This document shows positions 1 through 8,665 of a DNA stretch of 43,723 nt, in pieces. Location: contig CP051244.1 of assembly GCA_017795045.1 (NCBI GenBank), positions 2,530,523 through 2,574,245 on the forward strand, read 5' to 3'. The position numbers were made by a program, and so were the translations under genes. The stretch's first letter is position 1. Every line of letters starts with the position of its first letter. This DNA comes from Allomuricauda sp. GTDB taxonomy: Bacteria > Bacteroidota > Bacteroidia > Flavobacteriales > Flavobacteriaceae. Under the pieces are notes generated by a model. That model searched no databases. It saw nothing but the letters and a program-made list of their open reading frames with translations, and was not told where the DNA came from.

Positions 1-149
1 GAATATTATATCAAAAAAATTATAACAATTCCCAAGCGGCATCCATTATTGAAGCTGAAATGGAGGCAACTCCGGAACGCGATGAGATCCTTCAATTCAT
101 CAGGGATTCGCAACGCGGAATCATGAAAGGCTATTTTAGTTCAAATTAA
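1..149 (+). CDS. lpxA: LpxA C-terminus (partial, cut by window edge)
   Basis: The open frame enters from the window edge and ends at the TAA at 147-149, giving about 48 C-terminal residues. The ending, with RDEILQFIRDSQRGIMKGY, matches the helical C-terminus of acyl-ACP--UDP-N-acetylglucosamine O-acyltransferase, the first enzyme of lipid A synthesis. Its place directly before efp and an LpxD-like gene is the usual flavobacterial order. The left-handed beta-helix that would prove the identity lies outside the window, so the call rests on the tail and the context. Confidence 0.8.
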   Translation, partial: ILYQKNYNNSQAASIIEAEMEATPERDEILQFIRDSQRGIMKGYFSSN

Positions 150-153
150 TCCT

Positions 154-720
154 ATGGCAAGTACTTCAGATATACGAAAAGGGTTGTGCATTAGATACAA
201 CCACGACATTTTTAAGATCATTGAATTCCTTCATGTAAAACCTGGAAAAGGTCCTGCCTTTGTCCGAACCAAGTTGAAAAGTGTCACTACGGGAAAAGTA
301 ATAGACAACACTTTCTCCGCTGGGCATAAGATTGACGATGTTAGGGTAGAGACCCGATCTTATCAATATCTATATCCGGAAGGGGATACCTTCCACTTCA
401 TGAACACGGATGATTACAACCAAATCGCTCTTCAAAAGGATGCGTTGGATTCTCCCGAACTATTGAAGGAAGGCGAGGTAGTTACCATCATCTTCAACAC
501 GGAGGACAACATGCCACTTTCAGTGGAAATGCCTGCCAGTGTTATTTTGGAGGTGACCCATACCGAACCCGGTGTAAAGGGAAATACCGCAACCAATGCC
601 ACCAAACCGGCCACAGTGGAAACCGGTGCCCGTATCAACGTTCCGCTTTTTATCAATGAAGGCGACAAAATCAAAATCGATACGGAAAAAGGGGCGTACA
701 TGGAACGTGCTAAAGAATAA
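154..720 (+). CDS. efp: Elongation factor P
   Basis: This 188-residue protein has the normal EF-P length and three-domain layout. EF-P binds the ribosome between the P and E sites and relieves stalling at polyproline. The N-terminal domain carries the tip loop in HVKPGKGPAFVRTK, where a Lys would sit at the peptidyl-transferase centre. The ending GDKIKIDTEKGAYMERAKE is typical of domain III. The start ATG is 4 bp after the lpxA stop, so the gene is probably cotranscribed with the lipid A genes. No modification enzyme is visible in the window. Confidence 0.97.
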   Translation: MASTSDIRKGLCIRYNHDIFKIIEFLHVKPGKGPAFVRTKLKSVTTGKVIDNTFSAGHKIDDVRVETRSYQYLYPEGDTFHFMNTDDYNQIALQKDALDSPELLKEGEVVTIIFNTEDNMPLSVEMPASVILEVTHTEPGVKGNTATNATKPATVETGARINVPLFINEGDKIKIDTEKGAYMERAKE

Positions 721-726
721 TCAGCC

Positions 727-1662
727 ATGAAATTCCCTAGGGCGTATACCTTAAAAGAAATTTCGGAGCTTATTGACTCGGAATTTGTGGGAGGGGAAAC
801 CTTTCCCATTTTTGGGATGAATGAAATCCATGTGGTGGAGGAAGGGGATATTGTATTTGTGGACCACCCCAAGTACTACGACAAAGCCCTTGAATCCAAG
901 GCATCCGTAGTGCTCATTAACAAAGATGTGGAGTGTCCCGAAGGAAAAGCACTGTTGATTTCCGATGATCCTTTTAGGGATTTCAACAAGCTGACCAAAT
1001 TTTTCAGACCCTTCCAGAATGCCAATACTTCCATAGCCGAAACGGCTGAAATAGGTGAGGGAACCACAATACAGCCCAATGTTTTTATTGGGAACCATGT
1101 AAAAATTGGAAAGCACTGTACCATCCATCCCAATGTGACCATCTATGATCATTGTATTATTGGGGACCATGTTACCATCCATGCCGGTACCGTGTTGGGT
1201 TCAGATGCCTTTTACTACAAGAATAGACCCGAAGGTCTGGACAAATTATTGTCCGGGGGTAGGGTAGTCATTGAAGACCACGTAGATATTGGAGCAGCTT
1301 GTACCATTGATCGTGGTGTTACGGGAGACACCCGTATCAAAACAGGATCAAAACTGGATAACCAAATCCAAATTGGCCACGATACCGTTATTGGAAAGAA
1401 ATGTATGATTGCTTCCCAAGTGGGAATCGCAGGATGTGTGGTGGTGGAGGATGAGGTCATCATGTGGGGACAGGTAGGAGTTACCAGTGCCGCAACCATT
1501 GGAAAAAAGGCAATTATTTTGGCCCAAACCGGGGTTGCCAAATCCTTGGAAGGAGGTAAGGCCTATTTTGGAAGTCCGGCTGAAGAAGCCCGTGATAAAC
1601 TGAAGCAAATGGCTTTGGTTAAGAAAATCCCGGAAATCCTCGAAAAATTGAAAAAGATTTAA
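727..1662 (+). CDS. LpxD-like UDP-3-O-acyl-glucosamine N-acyltransferase
   Basis: This 311-residue protein has an N-terminal uridine-binding-like domain (about residues 1-100) followed by many hexapeptide repeats (IGEGTTIQPNVFIGNHVKIG and onward) that form a left-handed beta-helix. A helical tail ends it. The family transfers an R-3-hydroxyacyl chain from ACP to the 2-amino group of UDP-3-O-acyl-glucosamine in lipid A synthesis. It starts 6 bp after efp. Flavobacteria usually carry a canonical lpxD upstream of lpxC, so this is probably the second paralogue and its acyl or substrate preference is unknown. I therefore leave the symbol blank. Confidence 0.88.
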   Translation: MKFPRAYTLKEISELIDSEFVGGETFPIFGMNEIHVVEEGDIVFVDHPKYYDKALESKASVVLINKDVECPEGKALLISDDPFRDFNKLTKFFRPFQNANTSIAETAEIGEGTTIQPNVFIGNHVKIGKHCTIHPNVTIYDHCIIGDHVTIHAGTVLGSDAFYYKNRPEGLDKLLSGGRVVIEDHVDIGAACTIDRGVTGDTRIKTGSKLDNQIQIGHDTVIGKKCMIASQVGIAGCVVVEDEVIMWGQVGVTSAATIGKKAIILAQTGVAKSLEGGKAYFGSPAEEARDKLKQMALVKKIPEILEKLKKI

Positions 1663-1721
1663 AAAAACAATAGACAAAACGCATAGCAAAGCCTATTTTT
1701 ACACCTAATTAAGTTTAACAT

Positions 1722-2594
1722 ATGAGCGTCTTAGTAAACAAAGATTCAAAAATAATTGTACAAGGTTTTACCGGTAGCGAAGGAACATTCCACGCCGGAC
1801 AAATGATTGAATATGGTACCAATGTAGTAGGAGGTGTGACCCCCGGAAAAGGTGGACAGGAACACTTGGGAAAACCAGTTTTCAACACTGTTTTGGAAGC
1901 GGTTGAAAAAGTGGGTGCCGACACTACCATCATTTTTGTACCACCCGCCTTTGCTGCAGATGCCATTATGGAAGCCGCTGATGCCGGTATCAAGGTCATC
2001 ATTACCATTACTGAAGGTATTCCCGTAGCCGATATGGTCAAGGCCAACGACTACATCAAGAATTTTGATTGTACTTTGATAGGCCCCAACTGTCCAGGTG
2101 TCATCACTCCCGGAGAGGCCAAAGTAGGTATCATGCCCGGTTTTGTATTCAAAAAAGGAAAAGTAGGAATCGTTTCCAAATCTGGAACACTTACCTACGA
2201 AGCCGCTGACCAAGTGGTCCGTCAAGGATTGGGAATCACAACTGCCATTGGAATTGGTGGGGATCCCATCATTGGAACAACTACAAAAAAGGCAGTGGAA
2301 CTATTGATCAATGATCCAGAAACCGAGTGTGTGGTCATGATCGGTGAAATTGGTGGACAATTGGAAGCCGAAGCAGCCAGATGGTATAAAGAAAGTGGAA
2401 GTAAAAAACCTATCATTGGGTTTATTGCCGGTGAAACTGCCCCTGCCGGACGTACCATGGGACACGCCGGTGCCATTGTAGGCGGTAGTGACGATACGGC
2501 CCAAGCCAAGAAAAGAATCATGCGCGAATGCGGTATCCACGTAGTGGATTCCCCAGCAGAAATTGGCGTAAAAGTAAAAGAAGTGGTAGGCTAA
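1722..2594 (+). CDS. sucD: Succinyl-CoA ligase, alpha subunit
   Basis: This is a 290-residue TCA-cycle enzyme subunit that, with SucC, interconverts succinyl-CoA and succinate with substrate-level phosphorylation. The N-terminal CoA-binding Rossmann domain shows [19 protein letters not shown]. The phospho-histidine loop is [13 protein letters not shown], near residue 248, and GIGGDPIIG is the nucleotide/CoA loop. No sucC lies nearby, as is common in Bacteroidota where the subunits are unlinked. A strong hairpin terminator follows at 2618. Confidence 0.97.
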   Translation: MSVLVNKDSKIIVQGFTGSEGTFHAGQMIEYGTNVVGGVTPGKGGQEHLGKPVFNTVLEAVEKVGADTTIIFVPPAFAADAIMEAADAGIKVIITITEGIPVADMVKANDYIKNFDCTLIGPNCPGVITPGEAKVGIMPGFVFKKGKVGIVSKSGTLTYEAADQVVRQGLGITTAIGIGGDPIIGTTTKKAVELLINDPETECVVMIGEIGGQLEAEAARWYKESGSKKPIIGFIAGETAPAGRTMGHAGAIVGGSDDTAQAKKRIMRECGIHVVDSPAEIGVKVKEVVG

Positions 2595-2617
2595 GCCTAA
2601 CCGTTAAAACTTATCTA

Positions 2618-2645
2618 AAATCCCGTGTAAAGCGGGATTTTTTTT
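2618..2645 (+). terminator. Rho-independent terminator after sucD
   Basis: The arms AAATCCCG (2618-2625) and CGGGATTT (2633-2640) form an 8-bp stem with a TGTAAAG loop. A run of T from 2638 to 2645 follows. It ends the lpxA-efp-lpxD-sucD transcript. Confidence 0.9.
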
Positions 2646-2667
2646 CGGCAAAACATAAAACAACAAC

Positions 2668-2675
2668 TATATTTG
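2668..2675 (+). promoter_or_regulatory. Bacteroidota -7 box for fabG
   Basis: TATATTTG matches the Bacteroidota -7 consensus TAnnTTTG exactly and lies 29 bp before the fabG ATG, after the sucD terminator. A TTTTTCGG stretch near 2641-2647 could serve as a weak -33 element, but it is not a good TTG match. Confidence 0.6.
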
Positions 2676-2704
2676 GTTGATAACCATTCAAACACTATCA
2701 GCAT

Positions 2705-3454
2705 ATGAAACTTTTGGAAGGAAAAAACGTAATCATTACCGGGGCAAGTAGGGGAATTGGAAAAGGGATAGCCCAAATATTCGGACAACATGGTGCCAAT
2801 GTGGCATTTACCTATAGTTCCAGTGAAGCTCCAGCTTTGGAACTGCAAAAAGAATTGGAAGGCATGGGCGTAAAGGCCAAGGCTTATAAAAGCAATGCGG
2901 CCAGTTATGAGGATTCAGAAGCTTTGGTGGCCCAAGTCTTGGAAGATTTTGATGGAAGGATCGATGTATTGATCAACAACGCGGGAATCACCAAGGACAA
3001 TTTATTGATGCGGATGGGAGAGGATGATTTTGATGCTGTGGTGGAAATCAACCTAAAGTCGGTGTTCAATATGACCAAAGCAGTACAGCGTACCATGTTG
3101 AAACAACGAAAAGGCTCTATCATCAACATGAGCAGCGTGGTGGGAATCAAAGGAAATGCCGGACAGGCCAACTACGCCGCATCAAAGGCCGGGATGATCG
3201 GGTTCACCAAATCCATTGCCTTGGAATTGGGTTCACGGAACATTCGTTGCAATGCCATTGCGCCTGGTTTCATTGAAACTGAAATGACCGATAAGTTGGA
3301 TGAAAAAACGGTTCAGGGTTGGCGAGATGCCATTCCATTGAAACGGGGAGGAAAACCTGAGGATGTGGCCAATGCCTGCCTATTTTTGGCCTCCGATCTT
3401 TCAGATTATGTTACCGGACAAGTGTTGAGCGTGGACGGTGGCATGCTAACATAA
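2705..3454 (+). CDS. fabG: 3-oxoacyl-[ACP] reductase FabG-type SDR
   Basis: This 249-residue short-chain dehydrogenase reduces beta-ketoacyl-ACP with NADPH in type II fatty-acid synthesis. The dinucleotide-binding TGASRGIG is at residues 12-19, NNAG at 91-94, and the catalytic Ser144, Tyr157 and Lys161 have canonical spacing. The ending LSVDGGMLT is typical of FabG. Many SDRs share these motifs, so the exact substrate is inferred from overall similarity. The gene has its own promoter box, and a large VWA membrane protein follows after only 5 bp. Confidence 0.9.
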   Translation: MKLLEGKNVIITGASRGIGKGIAQIFGQHGANVAFTYSSSEAPALELQKELEGMGVKAKAYKSNAASYEDSEALVAQVLEDFDGRIDVLINNAGITKDNLLMRMGEDDFDAVVEINLKSVFNMTKAVQRTMLKQRKGSIINMSSVVGIKGNAGQANYAASKAGMIGFTKSIALELGSRNIRCNAIAPGFIETEMTDKLDEKTVQGWRDAIPLKRGGKPEDVANACLFLASDLSDYVTGQVLSVDGGMLT

Positions 3455-3459
3455 AATGC

Positions 3460-5493
3460 ATGGAATTTAGCACGGTACTCCTTATTGTTCTTGCAGCGGT
3501 TGCCGCGCTATCCATAGTCCTTTATCAATACTTTTATAGAATCCCAAAAAAGGGTTCCCTAAGAATACTACTGGCCACATTACGGTTTTTAACCTTGTTC
3601 TGTGGCCTTTTGTTATTGATCAACCCCAAGTTTGTCCATCGCGATTATTTTTTGGAAAAGGCCAATCTCATCGTGTTGGTCGACGATTCTTCATCCATCC
3701 AAGAAGCCCAGTCCGAAAGTTCCATTTCGGAGACAACCCAGCATCTCTTGGGAAATCCTTCGCTTCAAGAGCATTTTTCCGTTCAAGCATATGCCTTTGG
3801 AAAGGACATTCGTCCCTTGGACTCCCTGAGGTTCAACCAAAGGAATACCGATATTTCCAAGGCACTCTCCACAGTTGATGAGATTTTTGTGAACGGCACC
3901 AACGCCGTGGTCCTTTTAACGGATGGGAACCAAACCTTGGGTAGGGATTACGAATATCTCAACTTAGGAAGCAATCTTTCCGTAAATCCAGTTGTGGTAG
4001 GTGATACCACAAGTTATGAGGATATTTCCATTGGGCTCATCAACACCAATACCTATGCGTTTTTGAAGAATAGATTTCCCGTGGAGGCCACTGTTTTGTA
4101 CAACGGCCAGCAATCCGTTTCCAAGAACGTCACCATAACCTTGGATGGCAAAGTGGTCCATAGGGAAAGGGTAGAACTTGATCAAACCAAAAACAGCCAG
4201 ACTTTGCATACATTGGTTGAGGCCCAGAGCGTTGGAATGAAAACCATTCGCATTGATGTGGAAACCTTGGTCAATGAACGAAGTACGGCCAATAATAGAA
4301 AGGAAACTGCCATTGAGGTGATTGATGAGAGAACCCGAGTGGTCATAGTTTCTGACATGCTCCATCCCGATATGGGCGCATTGAAAAAAGCAATTGAATC
4401 CAATGAACAGCGCACCGTCTCCATATATCCCCCAACTGTTTCCAACAGCGTTTTGGAAGAGGCCGACCTCCTTATCCTGTACCAGCCCAACCGAAAGTTC
4501 AATGCCATATACGACCATATTTCAAAATCCGGTGTGGGCACCTTTACCATAACAGGTACCAAAACGGATTGGAATTTCCTGAACAGGGTGCAACAAAGTT
4601 TTCAGAAAGAGAACAACAACCAGTCCGAAGATATTTTACCCGTTCGCAACGCTACATTCCAAACCTTTGGGTTGGATGATTTCAATGTCAATGGGTTTCC
4701 GCCATTAGAAGGTTATCTCGGGAATGTTCAGCTGAACAAAAGTGGGGAGATTATCCTTTACCAACAGATTCGTGGGGTGGATTTGGGAAGTCCATTATTT
4801 GCCGTTTTATCCGAAGGAAATCAAAGAGAAGCCGTTTTGTTCGGGGAAAATCTCTGGAAATGGCGTGCCCAGACCTTCCGGAATGACCAAAGTTTCCAAA
4901 ATTTCGACGCTTTTATGGGCAAACTTATGGTGTATTTAGGAAGTACTGGTCAACGAAATCGATTGGAACTCGACTACGACTTGGTCTTTGATAATGCAAG
5001 TCTGGCACAGATACGGGCATCCTATTTTGATGAAAGCTATCAATTTGACCCAAGTGCAAGCATAAGCATCCAAGTACGGGGAAAAGACAATGGTTTTTCC
5101 CGCGAATCCCCCATGTTGTTGAAAGGCAATTTTTTTGAAGTAGACCTTGGCGACTTGGAAGCTGGGGAATACCAGTTCACGGTTACGGTAAAAGACGCCA
5201 ACCTGAAACAATCCGGAAGCTTTAAAATTTTGGATTTTAACCCAGAAGATCAATTCACTTCTTCCAATTTTGGAAAATTGGGCCGTTTGGCCGAGAAGAC
5301 CAACGGTAACCTGTATTTCAGTAACAATACCGAAGCCATGTTGGAGCAACTGACCACTTCGCAACAATACGTCCCCACGCAAAAGAGCAAAGAGAATATT
5401 GTATCTTTAATAGATTTCCGTATACTATTGGGATTGATAGTCCTTACCCTTGCTTTGGAGTGGTTCATCAGAAAGTACAACGGATTAATTTAA
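3460..5493 (+). CDS. Large membrane-anchored VWA-domain protein
   Basis: This 677-residue protein has two N-terminal transmembrane segments (about residues 5-26 and 35-58). A von Willebrand A fold follows, with the metal-ion-dependent adhesion motif in LVDDSSSI near residue 75 and VVLLTDGNQT near 150. A long beta-rich region leads to one C-terminal transmembrane helix (about 650-668) and a short basic tail. Most of the chain is therefore probably periplasmic and held by membrane helices at both ends, as in Bat-type or GATase-like membrane proteins of Bacteroidota. An earlier ATG at 3456 is in another frame. The function is unknown; the VWA suggests divalent-metal-dependent protein binding. 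Confidence 0.85.
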   Translation: MEFSTVLLIVLAAVAALSIVLYQYFYRIPKKGSLRILLATLRFLTLFCGLLLLINPKFVHRDYFLEKANLIVLVDDSSSIQEAQSESSISETTQHLLGNPSLQEHFSVQAYAFGKDIRPLDSLRFNQRNTDISKALSTVDEIFVNGTNAVVLLTDGNQTLGRDYEYLNLGSNLSVNPVVVGDTTSYEDISIGLINTNTYAFLKNRFPVEATVLYNGQQSVSKNVTITLDGKVVHRERVELDQTKNSQTLHTLVEAQSVGMKTIRIDVETLVNERSTANNRKETAIEVIDERTRVVIVSDMLHPDMGALKKAIESNEQRTVSIYPPTVSNSVLEEADLLILYQPNRKFNAIYDHISKSGVGTFTITGTKTDWNFLNRVQQSFQKENNNQSEDILPVRNATFQTFGLDDFNVNGFPPLEGYLGNVQLNKSGEIILYQQIRGVDLGSPLFAVLSEGNQREAVLFGENLWKWRAQTFRNDQSFQNFDAFMGKLMVYLGSTGQRNRLELDYDLVFDNASLAQIRASYFDESYQFDPSASISIQVRGKDNGFSRESPMLLKGNFFEVDLGDLEAGEYQFTVTVKDANLKQSGSFKILDFNPEDQFTSSNFGKLGRLAEKTNGNLYFSNNTEAMLEQLTTSQQYVPTQKSKENIVSLIDFRILLGLIVLTLALEWFIRKYNGLI

Positions 5494-5506
5494 ATGTTAT
5501 AAAACC

Positions 5507-6322
5507 ATGGATAGATTACCTAAGATTGCTTTACCAGCCTTAGCGGGCATTATTTTTCTGATCATATTTATGTCGAGATCTACAGTGACCATCGGTTCCG
5601 GTGAAGCTGGGGTTCTTTACAAATACTTTGGAGGAGGTGTTGTCACGGATGAGCCGCCCTTGGGCGAAGGCTTCCACTTGGTTGCCCCATGGAACAAGGT
5701 GTTTGTATATGAAGTTCGCCAACAGGAAAAGCTCGAGAAAATGAATGTACTTTCATCAAATGGTCTGGATATTAAATTGGAAGCTTCCGTTTGGTTCCAA
5801 CCAAAGTATGATGAGCTGGGTAAACTCCACCAAGAAAAAAGTGAACAATACATAGATCGGGTATTGCTGCCAGCAATCCGTTCTGCGGCCCGTAGCGTGG
5901 TGGGACGATATACCCCAGAACAGTTGTATTCCAGCAAGCGTGATGCCATTCAACAGGAAATCTTTGAGGAAACCCAAAAAATTGTGGATGACCAATATAT
6001 TCAATTGAATGAGGTTTTGGTTCGCGATGTAACCCTGCCGCCCACCATCAAGGATGCCATTGAACGAAAGCTAAAACAGGAACAAGAGTCCTTGGAGTAT
6101 GAATTTAGATTGGTCACTGCCCAAAAAGAAGCAGAAAAGGTTCGAATTGAAGCACAAGGAAAAGCCGATGCCAATAAGATTTTGAGTGCTTCGCTCACGG
6201 ACAAGATATTGCAGGATAAAGGTATTGAGGCTACTTTAAAACTCGCCGAATCGCCCAATGCAAAAGTGGTAGTGGTGGGGTCTGGAGATGATGGTTTGCC
6301 CCTAATTTTGGGAAATAACTAA
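5507..6322 (+). CDS. Prohibitin-family SPFH-domain membrane protein
   Basis: This 271-residue protein has one N-terminal transmembrane segment (about residues 9-25) and then an SPFH/band 7 domain, seen in GSGEAGVLYKYFGGG and later RSAARSVVGRYTPEQLY. A charged coiled-coil of about 60 residues is rich in KQEQE and AQKEAEKVRIEAQGKA, and a short C-terminal tail ends it. Prohibitin and HflK/C-like proteins form ring-shaped membrane scaffolds that often regulate FtsH protease; that role is inferred from the family. It follows the VWA protein by 13 bp and is likely in the same transcript. Confidence 0.92.
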   Translation: MDRLPKIALPALAGIIFLIIFMSRSTVTIGSGEAGVLYKYFGGGVVTDEPPLGEGFHLVAPWNKVFVYEVRQQEKLEKMNVLSSNGLDIKLEASVWFQPKYDELGKLHQEKSEQYIDRVLLPAIRSAARSVVGRYTPEQLYSSKRDAIQQEIFEETQKIVDDQYIQLNEVLVRDVTLPPTIKDAIERKLKQEQESLEYEFRLVTAQKEAEKVRIEAQGKADANKILSASLTDKILQDKGIEATLKLAESPNAKVVVVGSGDDGLPLILGNN

Positions 6323-6333
6323 ATAAGTCTTTT

Positions 6334-6360
6334 TTGATAAAAAAATATGTCCTACTTTTG
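6334..6360 (+). promoter_or_regulatory. Predicted promoter of the his operon
   Basis: TACTTTTG at 6353-6360 matches TAnnTTTG exactly. A TTG at 6334-6336, inside a T-rich run, lies 16 bp upstream and fits a -33 element, though the spacing is on the short side. Transcription would start around 6365-6368, which puts the leader-peptide ATG (6369) at or a few bases from the 5' end of the mRNA. Confidence 0.72.
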
Positions 6361-6368
6361 ATTCCATA

Positions 6369-6422
6369 ATGAGAAACAAAAACGTACATCATCATTTTTA
6401 CACTTGCTCTCAAGCGAGGTAG
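6369..6422 (+). CDS. hisL: Histidine operon leader peptide
   Basis: The reading frame ATG 6369 to TAG 6420-6422 encodes MRNKNVHHHFYTCSQAR, 17 residues with three consecutive CAT codons at 6387-6395. It sits between a good promoter box and a hairpin terminator in front of hisG. That is the arrangement of a ribosome-mediated attenuator, in which scarcity of charged tRNA-His stalls the ribosome on the His run. No Shine-Dalgarno is seen and the predicted transcript starts almost at the ATG, so initiation may be leaderless. The product has no expected function of its own. Confidence 0.85.
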   Translation: MRNKNVHHHFYTCSQAR

Positions 6423-6487
6423 AGATGTATTGCTGTAACTAAAAATATATTCTAACCCGTTTGAGAAATCAAACGGGTTTTGTTTTT
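6410..6487 (+). promoter_or_regulatory. His attenuator: antiterminator and terminator alternatives
   Basis: Two mutually exclusive pairings can be drawn. Terminator: AACCCGTTTGA (6454-6464) pairs perfectly with TCAAACGGGTT (6469-6479) across a GAAA tetraloop, followed by a T-rich tract to 6487. Antiterminator: TCAAGCGaGGT (6410-6420), which overlaps the end of the leader ORF, pairs with ACCCGTTTGA (6455-6464) with one bulged A and one G-U. A ribosome stalled on the His codons (6387-6395) would leave 6410-6420 free and allow read-through. One that reaches the stop codon would cover it and permit termination. Confidence 0.8.
6454..6487 (+). terminator. Attenuator terminator hairpin before hisG
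   Basis: An 11-bp perfect stem (6454-6464 with 6469-6479), a GAAA tetraloop and a T-rich tail are visible. It lies between hisL and hisG and would also end any transcript coming from the prohibitin gene, which has no other terminator. Confidence 0.9.
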
Positions 6488-6524
6488 GTGCCCGTTTGGG
6501 TTGTTGAACACCAAAGAAAGAATA

Positions 6525-7382
6525 ATGACAAAGATTAGGATCGCGGTTCAAAAAAGTGGCCGGTTAAATGAGGATTCCCTCGCTATTTTAAAGGATTGTG
6601 GCATTTCCATCGACAATGGAAAAGATCAACTCAAGGCTACCGCCCGAAATTTCCCTTTGGAAGTGTTTTACCTTCGTAATGGGGATATTCCCCAATACCT
6701 AAGGGATGGGGTAGTGGATATTGCCATCATCGGGGAAAATGTACTGGTGGAAAAAGGGCAGGACATTTCCGTTGTTGAAAAACTGAACTTTTCCAAGTGT
6801 CGGGTCTCCTTGGCAGTTCCTAAGGGAGTGAAGTACAACTCCGTAAAAGACTTGGAAGGCAAAAAGATAGCCACTTCCTATCCCAATACGGTAAATGAAT
6901 ACCTGAAATCCAAAGGCGTTACGGCAGATTTGCACATTATCAACGGTTCCGTGGAAATTGCCCCCAACATTGGATTGGCCGATGGTATTTGTGACATTGT
7001 TTCCAGTGGAAGCACCCTCTTCAAGAACAATTTAAAAGAGGTCGATGTAATCCTGACCAGTGAAGCCGTTTTGGCGGTATCACCTACCATATCCGAAGAG
7101 CGTTTGGAGATTCTGAAGAAAATCCAATTCAGGATAAAATCGGTCTTACAGGCACGCCAAAATAAATATGTATTGTTGAACGCACCCAATGATAAGCTGG
7201 ATGAGATCATTTCCCTTTTGCCCGGAATGCGGAGTCCAACAGTATTGCCGTTGGCAGAAGAGGGCTGGAGCTCCGTACATTCAGTCATTACAAGAGATAC
7301 CTTTTGGGAGGTCATTGATGCCCTGAAACAAGCAGGAGCCGAAGGAATTTTGGTATGTCCTATTGAAAAAATGGTACTGTAG
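6525..7382 (+). CDS. hisG: ATP phosphoribosyltransferase, long form
   Basis: This enzyme performs the first and committed step of histidine synthesis, condensing ATP with PRPP. I chose the ATG at 6525 (MTKIRIAVQKSGRL, 285 residues) because the upstream in-frame ATG at 6480 lies within the attenuator tail. Its length and the C-terminal ACT-like segment (SPTVLPLAEEGWSSVHSVI) mark the long HisG form, which is active without HisZ and is normally feedback-inhibited by histidine. The phosphate-binding stretch ADGICDIVSSGSTL is present. The stop overlaps the hisD start by one base. Confidence 0.96.
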   Translation: MTKIRIAVQKSGRLNEDSLAILKDCGISIDNGKDQLKATARNFPLEVFYLRNGDIPQYLRDGVVDIAIIGENVLVEKGQDISVVEKLNFSKCRVSLAVPKGVKYNSVKDLEGKKIATSYPNTVNEYLKSKGVTADLHIINGSVEIAPNIGLADGICDIVSSGSTLFKNNLKEVDVILTSEAVLAVSPTISEERLEILKKIQFRIKSVLQARQNKYVLLNAPNDKLDEIISLLPGMRSPTVLPLAEEGWSSVHSVITRDTFWEVIDALKQAGAEGILVCPIEKMVL

Positions 7383-8665
7383 TGAAGCGAATAGATTATC
7401 CAGAACGAAAAAATTGGGGGGAGGTCCTTAAAAGACCTACCCAAACCGTATCGGACATTGAGGGTACGGTCAATGCCATCTTTGAAGAAGTGAAATCCGA
7501 AGGGGATGTCGTTGTGAAAAAATATACGGAGCGCTTCGATGGGGTTTCCCTTAATGACTTTAGGGTCTCTTCTGATGAGATAAAAAAAGCGTCAGCGCTT
7601 GTTTCTAAAGATTTAAAACAAGCTATAAATCTGGCCAAGGCGAACATTGAAAAGTTTCATGCGGCACAACGCACGGAAAAGGTAGAAGTGGAAACCATGC
7701 CCGGGGTTTCCTGCTGGCAGGAAAAGAGGCCCATCCAAAAGGTTGGATTGTATATCCCAGGGGGTTCCGCGCCACTGTTTTCCACTATTTTGATGTTGGC
7801 CATTCCAGCGAAATTGGCGGGTTGCTCAGAAATTGTACTCTGCACACCTCCAGACAAGAAAGGGAAAATCAACCCGGCCATTTTGTATACCGCACAACTT
7901 TGCGGTGTAACGCAAATCTATAAGGTAGGGGGCATACAGGCCATTGCAGGAATGACCTTTGGAACGGAATCCATCCCTAAAGTCTATAAAATCTTTGGAC
8001 CGGGAAACCAATTCGTTACCGTGGCCAAACAATTGGCCACCAAATATGGTGTGGCGATTGATATGCCTGCCGGGCCAAGTGAACTTTTGGTGGTGGCAGA
8101 TGATACGGCCAATCCAGCTTTTGTGGCCTCTGATTTGTTGAGTCAGGCCGAGCATGGCGCCGATAGTCAGGTGATTTTGGTATCAACCTCAGAAAATTTA
8201 ATCAATGCTGTAGAGGAGGAAATAGAGACTCAGCTAAAAGTGTTGCCAAGGGCCTCCATTGCTGAAAAAGCCATTGCCAACAGCAAATTGATTCGGGTGA
8301 AAAACGACCAAGAAGCCTTGGATTTGATCAATGAATATGGCCCCGAACACTTTATTGTCTGTGTGGAAAACGAAGGATTTTACCTTGATGGCATCCAAAA
8401 TGCAGGTTCGGTGTTTATTGGAAACTATACCCCGGAAAGTGCTGGGGATTATGCTTCAGGAACCAATCACACCCTGCCCACCAATGGGTATGCCAAGCAG
8501 TACAGCGGAGTGAACCTGGATAGTTTTATGAAAAGCATGACCTTTCAAAAAATATCTGAAGAGGGTATCAGGAGTATTGGAAATGCCATAGAACTCATGG
8601 CCGAAGCGGAAGGCCTTCAAGCACACAAAAATGCAGTGACCCTCAGATTAAAAAATTCAAAATGA
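7382..8665 (+). CDS. hisD: Histidinol dehydrogenase
   Basis: This 427-residue enzyme catalyses the last two oxidations, from histidinol to histidine, using NAD and zinc. Typical segments are VGLYIPGGSAPLFST, FGPGNQFVTVAKQ, MPAGPSELLVVAD and LSQAEHGADSQ. GPEHFIV and GTNHTLPTNGYAK, with catalytic and zinc-ligand His residues, come later. The start is a GTG at 7382 overlapping the hisG stop (TAGTG), implying translational coupling. The end overlaps hisC as ATGA. Confidence 0.97.
   Translation: MKRIDYPERKNWGEVLKRPTQTVSDIEGTVNAIFEEVKSEGDVVVKKYTERFDGVSLNDFRVSSDEIKKASALVSKDLKQAINLAKANIEKFHAAQRTEKVEVETMPGVSCWQEKRPIQKVGLYIPGGSAPLFSTILMLAIPAKLAGCSEIVLCTPPDKKGKINPAILYTAQLCGVTQIYKVGGIQAIAGMTFGTESIPKVYKIFGPGNQFVTVAKQLATKYGVAIDMPAGPSELLVVADDTANPAFVASDLLSQAEHGADSQVILVSTSENLINAVEEEIETQLKVLPRASIAEKAIANSKLIRVKNDQEALDLINEYGPEHFIVCVENEGFYLDGIQNAGSVFIGNYTPESAGDYASGTNHTLPTNGYAKQYSGVNLDSFMKSMTFQKISEEGIRSIGNAIELMAEAEGLQAHKNAVTLRLKNSK

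Noticed and set aside
6480..6524. Upstream in-frame ATG at 6480 as hisG start
   Set aside because: It lies in the attenuator tail; the ATG at 6525 gives the normal HisG N-terminus (TKIRIAVQKSGRL).
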